64,000 bases of DNA. Origin: Hymenobacter crusticola (GTDB lineage Bacteria > Bacteroidota > Bacteroidia > Cytophagales > Hymenobacteraceae). The position numbers were made by a program, and so were the translations under genes. Under the pieces are notes generated by a model, which was not told where the DNA came from, made no database searches, and saw only the letters and a program-made list of their open reading frames with translations. Shown here piece by piece: positions 35,100 to 44,708 of this stretch. Each line of letters starts with the position of its first letter. Position 1 is the stretch's first letter. The stretch spans positions 186,001 to 250,000 of the forward strand of contig NZ_MTSE01000005.1 of the NCBI RefSeq assembly GCF_002154225.1, written 5' to 3'.

Positions 35100-35687
35100 T
35101 TATAACTCGATGTTAGCGGCCTGTTTTGTGGGCTCTGGCGTAGCGCTTCCCATCGGGAACGTTTCGTTGTAAAGCTTAATGCTTTCCTCGATGATGCGGT
35201 ATGCATCTTCCCGCCCCATGAAGCGCTCTACCGTCACTTGCTTGTGCTCTAGTGCTTTGTAATCTTCAAAGAAGCGGCGCATTTCTAGCAGCGTGTGCGG
35301 CGGCAAATCACTGATGTCGTTGAAGTGGTTTACCGACACGTCATTGGCAGCAACTGCAATGATCTTGTCATCTTCTTCGTTTTGGTCCACCATCTGCATT
35401 ACGCCAATTACTTTGGCTTCGATAATGCACATCGGTACCACGTCGACTGAGCAGATAACAAGAATATCCAGCGGGTCTTTGTCGTCGCAGTACGTTTGGG
35501 GAATAAAGCCATAAGCAGCTGGATAGTGCACAGCCGAGAATAGTACTCGATCTAATTTGAGCAGACCACTTGTTTTGTCGAGCTCATATTTACCTTTCGA
35601 TCCTTTTGGGATTTCGATGATGCCGTTTACAATGCTTGGCGTCTTCTCGCCACGCTCAACGTCGTGCCAGGGGTTAAAATGGTTCAT
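35100..35687 (-). CDS. ppa: Inorganic pyrophosphatase (family I)
   Basis: 195 residues from [15 protein letters not shown]. Family I signatures are visible: [14 protein letters not shown], the metal-binding [13 protein letters not shown], and [26 protein letters not shown]-like [12 protein letters not shown] is in the C-terminal helix. It hydrolyses the pyrophosphate made in biosynthetic reactions. Single gene with its own terminator. Confidence 0.95.
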   Translation of the reverse strand: MNHFNPWHDVERGEKTPSIVNGIIEIPKGSKGKYELDKTSGLLKLDRVLFSAVHYPAAYGFIPQTYCDDKDPLDILVICSVDVVPMCIIEAKVIGVMQMVDQNEEDDKIIAVAANDVSVNHFNDISDLPPHTLLEMRRFFEDYKALEHKQVTVERFMGREDAYRIIEESIKLYNETFPMGSATPEPTKQAANIEL

Positions 35688-35740
35688 TTTCTGAGAGAAT
35701 AAGATGGTTTGGCCTAGGAAGCGAGACCTGGCGGTTACTT

Positions 35741-35774
35741 CAAAAATAGGAAGGAGTGAGCAGTAATGTTACAA
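35741..35774 (-). promoter_or_regulatory. Candidate ppa promoter
   Basis: On the minus strand TATTTTTG (35741-35748) fits TAnnTTTG, with a TTG at 35772-35774, spacer 23, somewhat long. A second TATTTTTG overlaps the upstream element (35772-35779). The leader to the ppa ATG would be about 47 bases. Confidence 0.45.
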
Positions 35775-35901
35775 AAATACCAGAAAAAATCAGCTTTTTG
35801 CTATACTTCACAACCTTAAGAAAGTAGATGCCTATCTACGTAGCGGCACCCCATAAAGTTGAACTATTTGTATGTGCCTAGCTACTAGCCCCGATTGTCC
35901 T

Positions 35902-37620
35902 TTACTTAGCTAATACCTCTACCAAAGGAGTACCCGTGCAGCCGTCTGGTTCTTGAATATGCAGGAAGCGTGCTACGGTTGCGGCAATGTCGGTAATCTT
36001 GGCGGGCACATATGATTCGCCCTTACGGACGTGCCAACCCCAAAATAGCAACGGAACGTGTGTATCGTAGGCGGAAGCACTGCCGTGCGTAGTGCCGCGG
36101 TTGATGGGGAAAGAATACGATTCCAGCCAGCCGGGTTCCAGTACCACTAATACGTCGCCGCTACGCTTGGGGAAATAGCCATTTTCCAGGTACATCAGCA
36201 TGCCGCTTTCCCAATGAGACTTCTGCACGTCGTCGGCGGTGATAGCCCGGGTGACGCCCGCGAACTTCAGCATCACGTCGGCTACTTCTACTTGGAAATT
36301 GTGCAAGTCTAGCTTCTTCTGCGCAATCAGGGGTCGGTTCAAATACACCTGTTGGTTTTCGTACGTAAGCACCCAGTTGCCGGCGCCGTGTCGGCGCACT
36401 AGCTCATGCTGCAAGGAGTCACGCATAAGAGTAGGCCCCACTGAGCCCGCCGGAATGCGCTTATCACGTAAGAAGTCGGGTGAGTGAGCCGCGCCGTGGT
36501 CAGCACTCAGAAATACGAGGGCTTGCCCCTTTCCTAGCGTTTTGTCGAGGTAAGCCAGCAGGCGCTCTAAGTCTTGGTCTAGCCGCAGGTATGTGTCCTC
36601 TGTCTCTATAGCATTCGGGCCAAATTGGTGCCCCACATAGTCGGTACACGAAAAGCTGACGGCTAGGAAATCGGTGATGCCGCGTTGACCTAGCTGCTCG
36701 GCACGCACAGCTTCAAGCGCAAAATCCGCCGTGAGGGAATTGCCAAAAGGAGTGGAGCGAATCAAATCATAGTTAGCCGACTTGGTAGCCACCGAAGCAT
36801 CCGTACCAGCCCGCTGACCCGATCGTGAGGCCGCAATGTCGATGCCACTCAACTGCGGTAGATTATGCGGAAAAACGGGCTTACTCTCACCTTTGAACGC
36901 TCCTTCCCACGGCACATCGTCGGCGGTGCTTTCTATGTACTGCGCGATGGGCAACAGCGTCTCCCAGGGCTTCGATAGATATTGCTCGGGCAGCTTACGA
37001 TTGTTGAACTGTGTTACCCACTCGGGCAACGCCTGCTGGTAGAAGGTGCTGCTGATAAAAGCGCCGTTTATCCCATCGTACCAATAAGCAGCATTGGCGG
37101 CATGCCCAGCCGGCAAAATAGACCCACGGTCTTTCATGCTTAAGCCAATGACCTTCGCTTGGAAGTTTGTGGCGAGGCGCAGCTCATCCGTAATGGTAGA
37201 CGTCAGCATGTGGCGGGGCGACTGTTGCCCCGCTGCCACCGTACCTCCTACCGACTGCACAGTTTTGTCTTCGGTGACGTACGTTGCTTTGCCTTCCTCA
37301 CGCACCCACCAGTTGTTGCCCACAATGCCGTGCACCGACGGTGTAGTGCCAGTATAGATGCTAGCGTGGCCAGGACCAGTATACGTGGGTACGTAGTTGT
37401 AGTGTGTGTTCTCGTAGCTGAACCCCTCCCCTAGCAACCGCCGAAAACCGCCACTGCCAAACTTATCCCAGTACCGGTAGAGATAATCGTAGCGCATCTG
37501 GTCTACCACAATTCCAACTACCAGTTTGGGCCGCTCCAGCGGTTTCCCTTTCTTTTGACCAAATGCAGCGCCCGCCAGTGCGGCGGTCATCAGCAGAAGT
37601 AGGGTCTTTTTCAAACGCAA
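35902..37620 (-). CDS. PafA-like alkaline phosphatase, exported
   Basis: 572 residues with a signal peptide (MRLKKTLLLLMTAALAGAAF). It matches the PafA branch of the alkaline phosphatase superfamily: metal ligand Asp40 in VVDQMRYDYL, nucleophile Thr81 in YTGPGHASIYTG, Asn in GIVGNNWW, and Lys163/Arg165 in SMKDRGSILPAGH, the phosphate-clamping pair of PafA. Further metal ligands are in SADHGAAHSPDF and THGSASAYDTHVPL. It would release phosphate from monoesters in the periplasm. A good promoter lies upstream. Confidence 0.93.
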   Translation of the reverse strand: MRLKKTLLLLMTAALAGAAFGQKKGKPLERPKLVVGIVVDQMRYDYLYRYWDKFGSGGFRRLLGEGFSYENTHYNYVPTYTGPGHASIYTGTTPSVHGIVGNNWWVREEGKATYVTEDKTVQSVGGTVAAGQQSPRHMLTSTITDELRLATNFQAKVIGLSMKDRGSILPAGHAANAAYWYDGINGAFISSTFYQQALPEWVTQFNNRKLPEQYLSKPWETLLPIAQYIESTADDVPWEGAFKGESKPVFPHNLPQLSGIDIAASRSGQRAGTDASVATKSANYDLIRSTPFGNSLTADFALEAVRAEQLGQRGITDFLAVSFSCTDYVGHQFGPNAIETEDTYLRLDQDLERLLAYLDKTLGKGQALVFLSADHGAAHSPDFLRDKRIPAGSVGPTLMRDSLQHELVRRHGAGNWVLTYENQQVYLNRPLIAQKKLDLHNFQVEVADVMLKFAGVTRAITADDVQKSHWESGMLMYLENGYFPKRSGDVLVVLEPGWLESYSFPINRGTTHGSASAYDTHVPLLFWGWHVRKGESYVPAKITDIAATVARFLHIQEPDGCTGTPLVEVLAK

Positions 37621-37663
37621 AGAATTAAGTAAAACAGGCTTAGGCCTAGCCCAATCAATTTCC

Positions 37664-37692
37664 CAAAGATAGATTCACAAGTTGAATCTCAA
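37664..37692 (-). promoter_or_regulatory. Promoter of the PafA-like phosphatase gene
   Basis: On the minus strand TTG (37690-37692), an 18-base spacer and TATCTTTG (37664-37671) match the Bacteroidota promoter. The spacer contains an AGATTC/GAATCT inverted repeat. The leader to the ATG at 37620 would be about 37 bases. Confidence 0.65.
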
Positions 37693-37767
37693 CTCTAGCG
37701 GCCAAAGCTAGGTGTCTTGCGTAGGTAAGAGCTATTACTTTTTTGTTACACGCTCTTCAAAGCTCTA

Positions 37768-38496
37768 ATGCCTACTGACCAACCGCACGCGCTCATCTTC
37801 GACATGGATGGCGTAATTGTCGATAATACGGACTACCAAGCAGAAGCCTTCCAACTACTATTCCGCGAACATGGGCTGACAACCAACGCCCGTCACCTAC
37901 TTGAGCGCTTGAATGGCATGCCGGCCACTGCCATTCTAAAAACGGTTTTTCACCATCCAGTACCCGAGAAAGACCTCAAACGCTACGCCGATCAGCGTGA
38001 ATTCCTCTACCGCGTTATCTATTGGGAAAAGCGCCAAGAAATAGCAGGCCTCACTGACTTCTTGCGTGCTGCCCGACAGGCCGGCTTCAAGATTGCGCTT
38101 GGTACCGGCTCCGCATCCGAAACCATCGGCTACATCATCGACCATCTACACTTACGCTCTTTCTTTGATATAATTACAGGTGCTGACGACGTAGAAAAAG
38201 GCAAGCCGCACGCTGATACATTTACGGTGGTGGCGCAAAAGCTAGGCATCCCACCCGAGCGTTGCGTGGTCTTTGAAGATGCAGTACTTGGTGAGCAAGC
38301 AGCCTACCGTGCGGGCATGCGTTGCGTTTGTCTAGCTACTTCAGTTGAAGCCAGCAAATTTCAGAGCCCGATGAAAATCATCAAGGACTTTACAGAAATA
38401 GAGCCCCAAGACATCTTTACATTGCTAGAGCAACAGCCAGCGGTACCCAAACCCGATAAGCAACGGGCTCAGCGGCAGTATATGAAGTTGTCGTAA
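37768..38496 (+). CDS. HAD-superfamily hydrolase, beta-phosphoglucomutase-like
   Basis: 242 residues. Motif I FDMDGVIVDN carries the nucleophile Asp12 and Asp14; motif II is LGTGSAS, then ITGADDVEKGKPHADTF and VFEDAVLGEQAAYRAGM (motif III/IV). A helical cap follows motif I, as in the PGMB/phosphatase group. It may be a phosphatase or phosphosugar mutase. A 34-bp-stem hairpin follows directly. Confidence 0.88.
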   Translation: MPTDQPHALIFDMDGVIVDNTDYQAEAFQLLFREHGLTTNARHLLERLNGMPATAILKTVFHHPVPEKDLKRYADQREFLYRVIYWEKRQEIAGLTDFLRAARQAGFKIALGTGSASETIGYIIDHLHLRSFFDIITGADDVEKGKPHADTFTVVAQKLGIPPERCVVFEDAVLGEQAAYRAGMRCVCLATSVEASKFQSPMKIIKDFTEIEPQDIFTLLEQQPAVPKPDKQRAQRQYMKLS

Positions 38497-38499
38497 AAT

Positions 38500-38571
38500 A
38501 CAGCCACCTAGCTTTACAAAAAAGCCCGCTTCTGCATAGAAGCGGGCTTTTTTGTAAAGCTAGGTGGCTGT
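38500..38571. terminator. Very long perfect hairpin (34-bp stem) at a convergent junction
   Basis: Arms 38500-38533 and 38538-38571 are exact complements with loop GCAT. The core (AAAAAAGCCCGCTTCT) is an ordinary bidirectional terminator; the outer ACAGCCACCTAGCTTTAC adds an unusual extension that includes a CTAG word. It spans nearly the whole gap to the atpG stop at 38573. Confidence 0.9.
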
Positions 38572-38572
38572 G

Positions 38573-39463
38573 CTAGCGACTCGATGCTAACGCCTCGGCG
38601 CCACCCACGATTTCGAGAATCTCGGTCGTGATAGCCGCTTGGCGTGTGCGGTTATAAGTAAGCTTAAGCGATTTGAGCAGTTCACCAGCATTCTCGGTAG
38701 CCTTATCCATCGCCGTCATACGGGCGCCGTGCTCCGAAGCATTGCTTTCCAATACAGCCTTATACAGCTGAATCTTCAACGACTGCGGAATCAGCGTCTG
38801 CACAATCTCTTCTTTCGAAGGCTCAAAGATGTAGTCAACATTCGACATCGCAGCAGCTTCGACAGGAGCTTCAGCAGGCACCAAGGGCAGCAGCTGTTCG
38901 AAGCGAACAATCTGGGTTGCAACGTTTTTGAACTCGTTGTAAACCATGGTTACTTCGTCGAACTCGCCCGTACGGAAACCTTCCATCGCTTGTTCAGCGG
39001 CAACGCGTACCGTATCGAAAGATAGCTGGCCAAAAACGTGCGTGTAATCACCTAAGAGCGGGCCACGCTTTGAAAAGTAATCATGTGCCCGTTTGCCAAT
39101 AGCCAATACCGTGATGTTGCCAGCAGCAGCTTGCGTTGCATAACGCTCTGCAATGAGCTGGTTTACACCTTTGAATATATTACTATTAAATGCTCCTGCG
39201 AGGCCCCGATCAGAGGAGACGGCAATGATGAGCACCCGGTTTACTTCACGCTGCGCACCGTACTCGCTTACCAGATTGTCACCGGCTAGGTTAGTCAGGT
39301 TGCTCAGAATACTGTTGAGGCGCTGCGCGTAAGGGCGCATCCGCAGGATGTTATCCTGAGCCCGACGCAGCTTCGCCGCCGCTACCATTTTCATGGCTTT
39401 GGTGATTTGCTGCGTGCTTTGCACGGAAGTAATGCGGTTGCGGACTTCTTTTAAGCTAGCCAT
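38573..39463 (-). CDS. atpG: ATP synthase gamma subunit
   Basis: 296 residues. The N-terminal coiled-coil helix MASLKEVRNRITSVQSTQQI TKAMKMVAAAKLRRAQ and the C-terminal SLKLTYNRTRQAAITTEILEI VGGA region form the central rotor stalk. ISSDRGLAG-like VSSDRGLAGAFN is conserved. It is the last gene of the leftward atp operon, 90 bases after atpA; that gap holds an imperfect inverted repeat. Confidence 0.96.
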   Translation of the reverse strand: MASLKEVRNRITSVQSTQQITKAMKMVAAAKLRRAQDNILRMRPYAQRLNSILSNLTNLAGDNLVSEYGAQREVNRVLIIAVSSDRGLAGAFNSNIFKGVNQLIAERYATQAAAGNITVLAIGKRAHDYFSKRGPLLGDYTHVFGQLSFDTVRVAAEQAMEGFRTGEFDEVTMVYNEFKNVATQIVRFEQLLPLVPAEAPVEAAAMSNVDYIFEPSKEEIVQTLIPQSLKIQLYKAVLESNASEHGARMTAMDKATENAGELLKSLKLTYNRTRQAAITTEILEIVGGAEALASSR

Positions 39464-39553
39464 TTATTGAATGGTTGAATTGTTAAATGGCTGAATAACT
39501 AGTTGGTTGAGTTAAGAAAGATCAACCGTTTAGCTACTCAGCCATTTGACCAT
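39464..39553. repeat. Imperfect inverted repeat between atpA and atpG
   Basis: A 25-base arm starting AATGGCTGAATAACTAG pairs with a downstream arm ending CTACTCAGCCATT, with about five mismatches in 25. Words such as ATGGTTGAAT and TTGACCATT extend the repetition. It has no T run. Confidence 0.65.
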
Positions 39554-41134
39554 TTACTTCGTGTAAGCAGCCGAAAGATCTTTAGCTACCTCCCGAATTG
39601 CATTTGTAATGCTGTCATCTAGTTTACCAGCTTTCAGCGCCTTCAGCGCTTCTGGATGGCGTGACTGCATCACTTGGCGAAATTCAGTCTCAAACGTACG
39701 CACTTTGTCAACGGGTACTTTATCGAGCAAACCGTTGGTAGCCGCGTAAATGATAGCCACTTGGTCTTCTACTTTTACCGGTGAGAACTGTGGCTGCTTC
39801 AAAATTTCGAGGTTGCGACGTCCCCGCTCGATCGTCAGCTTAGTCGAGGCATCTAGGTCAGAGCCAAACTTAGCAAACGCTTCCAATTCGCGGAATTGTG
39901 CCTGGTCTAGCTTTAGCGTACCAGCCACTTTCTTCATCGACTTGATCTGAGCATTACCTCCTACGCGGCTTACTGAGATACCCACGTTGATAGCCGGACG
40001 CACACCTGAGTTAAACAGGTTAGTCTCTAGGAAGATCTGACCATCTGTAATCGAAATTACGTTCGTCGGAATGTAGGCTGACACGTCACCTGCCTGCGTT
40101 TCGATTAGGGGAAGTGCCGTTAGCGAGCCACCACCTTTCACCAGATGCTTGATGCTATCAGGCAAGTCGTTCATGTCGCGCGCAATTACGTCGGAAGCGT
40201 TGATCTTCGCGGCACGCTCCAACAAACGGCTGTGCAGATAGAATACGTCGCCAGGATAAGCCTCACGTCCTGGAGGACGACGCAACAGCAACGACACTTC
40301 ACGATACGCCACAGCCTGCTTCGACAAGTCATCATAAACCACGAGAGCCGGACGGCCCGTATCGCGGAAGAACTCACCGATAGCAGCACCCGTGAACGGC
40401 GCAAAGAACTGCATTGGCGCTGGATCAGAAGCCGAAGCGGCTACTACAACCGTGTAGTCCATGGCACCACCGCGCGTCAAGGCATTCACTACCTGTGCAA
40501 CGGTAGAAGCTTTCTGCCCTACGGCTACGTAGATACAGAACACGGGCTCACCACGCTCGAAATACTCACGCTGGTTTAGAATGGTATCGAGTGCTACCGT
40601 CGATTTACCCGTCTGACGGTCACCAATGATCAATTCACGCTGACCACGGCCAATCGGAATCATAGCGTCGATAGCTTTGATACCCGTTTGCAGCGGTTCG
40701 TTTACTGGCTGACGATAAATTACACCAGGAGCTTTTCGCTCCAAGGGCATATCGTAGGTTTCCCCTTTGATAGGACCACGTCCATCAATTGGTTGACCTA
40801 GGGTATTGACAACGCGGCCAATGATGCCGTCGCCAACTTTGATAGAGGCAATCTTATTGGTACGGCGTACAGTAGCTCCTTCCCGGATGTCGCTGTAGTC
40901 ACCGAGCATTACGGCGCCTACGTTGTCTTCTTCCAGGTTGAGCACCAACGCTTGTAGGCCATTTTCGAATTCGAGCAGCTCCCCCGATTGAGCTTGACCC
41001 AATCCGTAGATGCGAGCTACCCCGTCGCCAACCTGTAGCACCGTGCCAACTTCTTCGAGTTCGGCTTCGGTTTTGAAGTTGGATAACTGCTCCCGCAGGA
41101 TGGCGGATACTTCATCCGGACGTACTTCTGCCAT
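39554..41134 (-). CDS. atpA: ATP synthase alpha subunit
   Basis: 526 residues. The Walker A motif GDRQTGKST and the alpha signature [14 protein letters not shown] are visible; the start [17 protein letters not shown] is usual for Bacteroidota. It is the non-catalytic nucleotide-binding subunit of F1. Ten bases separate its start from the upstream atpH stop. Confidence 0.97.
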   Translation of the reverse strand: MAEVRPDEVSAILREQLSNFKTEAELEEVGTVLQVGDGVARIYGLGQAQSGELLEFENGLQALVLNLEEDNVGAVMLGDYSDIREGATVRRTNKIASIKVGDGIIGRVVNTLGQPIDGRGPIKGETYDMPLERKAPGVIYRQPVNEPLQTGIKAIDAMIPIGRGQRELIIGDRQTGKSTVALDTILNQREYFERGEPVFCIYVAVGQKASTVAQVVNALTRGGAMDYTVVVAASASDPAPMQFFAPFTGAAIGEFFRDTGRPALVVYDDLSKQAVAYREVSLLLRRPPGREAYPGDVFYLHSRLLERAAKINASDVIARDMNDLPDSIKHLVKGGGSLTALPLIETQAGDVSAYIPTNVISITDGQIFLETNLFNSGVRPAINVGISVSRVGGNAQIKSMKKVAGTLKLDQAQFRELEAFAKFGSDLDASTKLTIERGRRNLEILKQPQFSPVKVEDQVAIIYAATNGLLDKVPVDKVRTFETEFRQVMQSRHPEALKALKAGKLDDSITNAIREVAKDLSAAYTK

Positions 41135-41143
41135 GATGCTTTT

Positions 41144-41704
41144 TTATAATTGAGATTGGTGGGAGGTCTCTTTAAGAGTATTGCGCAACCGGTTTAAGCG
41201 GCTACGTACTGAGTCGTCGATTTGCCGATCACCCACACGTAGCACAAAGCCACCAATGAGTTCTGGATCAACTTTCTCGCTAAGCGTTACACTCTGATGG
41301 CCAGTCTGCTCACGTACAAGCTTTGTGACTTCATGCCGCAGAATGGCATTGAGAGGCGTAGCTGTGGTTACCTGAGCTACTTGGATACCACGTAGCGCTT
41401 CGTATTGACTTTGGAACTCGATGGCTACCCATTCGAGTGCACTCTCACGATTATGTTGCGTAATAATAGTGAAGAACTTCTCCGTCACTTCCGACACCTT
41501 GCCTCCGAAGATAGCGCGCAGAATAGACAGCTTTTTATCGTGCTTCACAATTGGGTTACGTAGCAACAAACGAAGGTCACGGTTCTGTTCCAATGTTTTG
41601 GCGAACAGATCCATGTCCTCTTTCACTTGTTCCAAGTTTCCCCGCTCCTGCGCCAAGTCGAGCATCGACTTGGCATAGCGCGAGGCAGCGCGTTGTTCAG
41701 ACAT
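41144..41704 (-). CDS. atpH: ATP synthase delta subunit
   Basis: 186 residues. The N-terminal helical domain (RAASRYAKSMLDLAQERG) and the C-terminal VTTATPLN and DPELIGGFVLRVGDRQIDDSV are typical of delta/OSCP. It links F1 to the peripheral stalk. It lies between atpF and atpA. Confidence 0.94.
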   Translation of the reverse strand: MSEQRAASRYAKSMLDLAQERGNLEQVKEDMDLFAKTLEQNRDLRLLLRNPIVKHDKKLSILRAIFGGKVSEVTEKFFTIITQHNRESALEWVAIEFQSQYEALRGIQVAQVTTATPLNAILRHEVTKLVREQTGHQSVTLSEKVDPELIGGFVLRVGDRQIDDSVRSRLNRLRNTLKETSHQSQL

Positions 41705-41794
41705 TGATTTTAGTATTGAGTAGTTGGTAGTGAGTATTGAGCTAGTATCGTATCGGTCACCCGAAACTCACTACTCAATACTTGATACTCACTA
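41705..41794. repeat. Inverted and tandem repeat between atpF and atpH
   Basis: The left side reads GTATTGAGTAGTTGGTAGTG followed by AGTATTGAG; the right side reads CTCACTACTCAATACTTGAT followed by ACTCACTAC. GTAGTGAGTAT pairs with ATACTCACTAC and TATTGAGTAG with CTACTCAATA, so alternative hairpins can form. No T run. Confidence 0.75.
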
Positions 41795-42289
41795 CTAATT
41801 CAATTTAACATCCTTTAAGTAAGAATCTACTAGCTGCTGCTGGGCAGCGCTATCTGTCAACTCACGACGCAGGATACGCTCAGCAATGTCGATGGACAGC
41901 TGAGCAGCAGTGTTCTTTACTTCGGCCAAAGCCGCGTTCTTCTCGTTCTGAATGGCTTCGCGGGCTTGCACAATCATGCGGCCACCTTCTTCGGTAGCTT
42001 TATTCTTGGCTTGGTCTATCAGTTGAGTAGCCATTTGGGTAGCCTCATGCAGCATGCGGTCACGCTCTTGGCGTGCCTCAGCAAGAAGCTTCTCATTGCT
42101 AGCTTTCAACAGTTGCATCTCTAGCTTAGCTTGGTCAGCCATGCGCAGAGCTGTTTCGATAGAGTCTTCGCGTTCTTTAAGAGAGGAGAGGATAGGCTTC
42201 CAAGCAAACTTGGCCAGCAGAAACAACACGACCAAGAAGATGACCAGTTGCCAGAAAATCAGGCCGAATTCAGGCGTTACGATTTGCAT
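41795..42289 (-). CDS. atpF: ATP synthase b subunit
   Basis: 164 residues from MQIVTPEFGLIFWQL at 42289 (open to 42373). One N-terminal membrane helix (LVIFLVVLFLLAKFAW) is followed by a long charged coiled coil (LKEREDSIETALRMADQAKL), as in the peripheral stalk. It follows atpE, from which it is separated by a strong hairpin. Confidence 0.95.
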   Translation of the reverse strand: MQIVTPEFGLIFWQLVIFLVVLFLLAKFAWKPILSSLKEREDSIETALRMADQAKLEMQLLKASNEKLLAEARQERDRMLHEATQMATQLIDQAKNKATEEGGRMIVQAREAIQNEKNAALAEVKNTAAQLSIDIAERILRRELTDSAAQQQLVDSYLKDVKLN

Positions 42290-42403
42290 AAGAGGGTAGT
42301 CAGTAAAGCGTTCGTACTGATGGTAATAAGTTAGCGGACAAGGTTGCAGCCTAGAGGGCGAGTTAGCCAACAATGGCTAAAACACTCGTACCACAAAACC
42401 ACG

Positions 42404-42449
42404 AGCAGCCCGTTGCGCCGTGCGCCGAAGCGACGCGCAACGGGCTGCT
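42404..42449 (-). repeat. Strong hairpin between atpE and atpF
   Basis: AGCAGCCCGTTGCGC (42404-42418) pairs with GCGCAACGGGCTGCT (42435-42449), a 15-bp GC-rich stem with a 16-base loop and no following T run. It sits inside the operon, 20 bases downstream of the atpE stop. Confidence 0.85.
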
Positions 42450-42469
42450 GCTATGATACTTCTACCCTA

Positions 42470-42739
<270 letters not shown>

Positions 42740-42776
42740 TTAAAGAGAATGAAATGAAAAGCTGGGTGAAAACGTG

Positions 42777-43835
42777 TTAGTGACCGTGGCCGTGGGCTGG
42801 AGCAGCGCCATCGCCGCCACCAATTTGCAAGTCAGCATCGTGATGCTCTTCCACTGCACCACCAATGTACATAGCCGTCAGTAGTGTGAAGATATAGGCT
42901 TGCAGAATAGCGACCAACAGCTCTAGCACGTTGATGAACAAACCAAAAGCTAATGAAACAGGCGCTACTGCTATGCTACGGAAGATAAAAATCAGGCTGA
43001 TGAAGCTTAAAATTACAATGTGACCTGCTGTGATGTTGGCGAAAAGACGAACCATTAGAGAGAAAGGCTTGGTGATAACACCAATCAATTCTACCGGAAT
43101 CATGATAGGTCGCAGCCACATCGGCACACCTGGGGTAGCGAAAATGTGACCCCAGTAATACTTATTGCTGCTGAATAGCGTGATAAGTAGTGTTAGCATA
43201 GCTAGGGTTAAGGTCACTGCGATATTACCTGTCAGGTTAGCTGCACCAGGAGTAAGACCTAGTAAGTTATTGAACCAGATAAAGAAGAAGACCGTGAGCA
43301 AGTACGGCATGTAACGCTCATATTTTGGCCCGATAGACTTCTTCGCTATTTCATCACGGATGAACATAATGATTGGTTCCATGAAGGACTGCAGGCCCTT
43401 TGGGGCACTACCTTGGCGTTTCTTGTAGCCGTTGGCAACAATGCTGAACACGACCAGCATCATAATGCTGCTAAGCAGTAACGCAAAGGCATTCTTGGTA
43501 AGTGAGAAATCGTATACCTTGCCGCCGTCTTCAGCAACAAGATGTTCGTGCTCTAGCTTCAAGCCTTCGTAGGCCTCTCCTTCAGCAATTCGCTTGGACG
43601 AGAAAACCGTTAATCCTTGTCCTGGCCGGTAGGCAATAATCGGCAGGTAAGTCGTTAGATGATTATTATCAGTCGAGAACCAGTGCCACTCATGCGAGTC
43701 GCCAATGTGGTGCAGAATCATCTCGCCCGGGTTGAAAGCTTCCTTTTCGGTAGCTTCAGCCTGGGTCGCAGCTGGTTCGTTTGCGAAAACAGGAAGCGAA
43801 AGAATGCAGAAGAGAGCTATTAATAAACGCTTCAT
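42777..43835 (-). CDS. atpB: ATP synthase a subunit with signal peptide
   Basis: About 352 residues from MKRLLIALFCILSLP at 43835 (an in-frame ATG three codons earlier, 43844, is also possible). The N-terminal signal peptide and ~100-residue periplasmic extension are typical of Bacteroidota. The essential arginine is in FSLMVRLFANITAGH, and the C-terminal tail is His-rich (HHDADLQ, APAHGHGH). It forms the proton path with the c-ring. Confidence 0.95.
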   Translation of the reverse strand: MKRLLIALFCILSLPVFANEPAATQAEATEKEAFNPGEMILHHIGDSHEWHWFSTDNNHLTTYLPIIAYRPGQGLTVFSSKRIAEGEAYEGLKLEHEHLVAEDGGKVYDFSLTKNAFALLLSSIMMLVVFSIVANGYKKRQGSAPKGLQSFMEPIIMFIRDEIAKKSIGPKYERYMPYLLTVFFFIWFNNLLGLTPGAANLTGNIAVTLTLAMLTLLITLFSSNKYYWGHIFATPGVPMWLRPIMIPVELIGVITKPFSLMVRLFANITAGHIVILSFISLIFIFRSIAVAPVSLAFGLFINVLELLVAILQAYIFTLLTAMYIGGAVEEHHDADLQIGGGDGAAPAHGHGH

Positions 43836-43879
43836 TAAGAGCATGTTATAGGGCTATCAGAGGAAAGATGAAGATTTGA

Positions 43880-44275
43880 TTAACCCCGTTTTGAAAACGG
43901 GCGCAAGTTACTCAGCACGCTCCAGATTTCAAACCCAGCAAATAGAAAATACAGGAGAAAGAAACTACCTAGGAAAGCCCAAGTGCCTGCACCTTCTTTA
44001 GCGCCACCTTTATAGAAGTAGACAAGCACAAATCCTACGGATACTAATAATCGTGCTACTACCGACCCGAAGTAGGCAGCCATGAAATTATTAGGGTTGA
44101 CACGTACCAGTCGGGCCGTGATCCAGTAAGTTATTGCTGAAAGGATTGCGAAGAAGCCTAGAATGTAAAAAGTTAGGGGATGGATTATACGCGGACCAAA
44201 TTGACTACTGATAGCGTAGATTACACTTCCCAATAAAATACAGAATAAAAAAAGGTCGCGGCTAAATCGCTTCAT
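43880..44275 (-). CDS. Membrane protein of the atp operon
   Basis: 131 residues with four hydrophobic segments (FLFCILLGSVIYAIS, LTFYILGFFAILSAITYW, VARLLVSVGFVLVYF, FFLLYFLFAGFEIW). It lies between the AtpZ-like gene and atpB on the same strand, the position of AtpI-like assembly proteins in many operons. Sequence gives no named family to my eye; a role in ATP synthase assembly is inferred from position. Confidence 0.65.
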   Translation of the reverse strand: MKRFSRDLFLFCILLGSVIYAISSQFGPRIIHPLTFYILGFFAILSAITYWITARLVRVNPNNFMAAYFGSVVARLLVSVGFVLVYFYKGGAKEGAGTWAFLGSFFLLYFLFAGFEIWSVLSNLRPFSKRG

Positions 44276-44336
44276 TGTAGCTATAGCTAGGCTGAGGGCG
44301 TATGAACTTATACTTATTAAAAGGTCGCTTTATACT

Positions 44337-44582
44337 TCACGACTTACGAGTGATAGATCGTATAACTTGATACATAGCACCTAATACTCCAAGCAACATG
44401 AGCCCGATGGTAAACCACGGATTTTTGTTTTGAAAATGTGCATCGAGCTTTATCCCTGCCCATGCACACAAGCCAATGGTAGCTAACATCTGAAAAGCTA
44501 GCCCTGAATACTGAGCAAAGCTGCGCATACGGTCGGCTCCAGAATTGGCAGATTTTTTATCAGATTCAGGAGGGATGGACAT
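44337..44582 (-). CDS. AtpZ/AtpI-type small membrane protein
   Basis: 81 residues with two membrane segments (SGLAFQMLATIGLCAWAGI and WFTIGLMLLGVLGAMYQVI) joined by KLDAHFQNKNP. This is the usual pattern of AtpZ/AtpI proteins at the head of ATP synthase operons, which help assemble the c-ring. A TACTTTTG (44604-44611, minus strand) just upstream may be the operon -7 box. Confidence 0.75.
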   Translation of the reverse strand: MSIPPESDKKSANSGADRMRSFAQYSGLAFQMLATIGLCAWAGIKLDAHFQNKNPWFTIGLMLLGVLGAMYQVIRSITRKS

Positions 44583-44708
44583 ACTTCGCTGGACTTAGAA
44601 TGGCAAAAGTATTACTTTTCGATGTAGCAGTGTCTATCAAAGCCCGCTTCATGCGGTGAAATCAAATCCGCGCCGAGAAAATCGTAATTTTACTCAACGT
44701 GCTACGTT

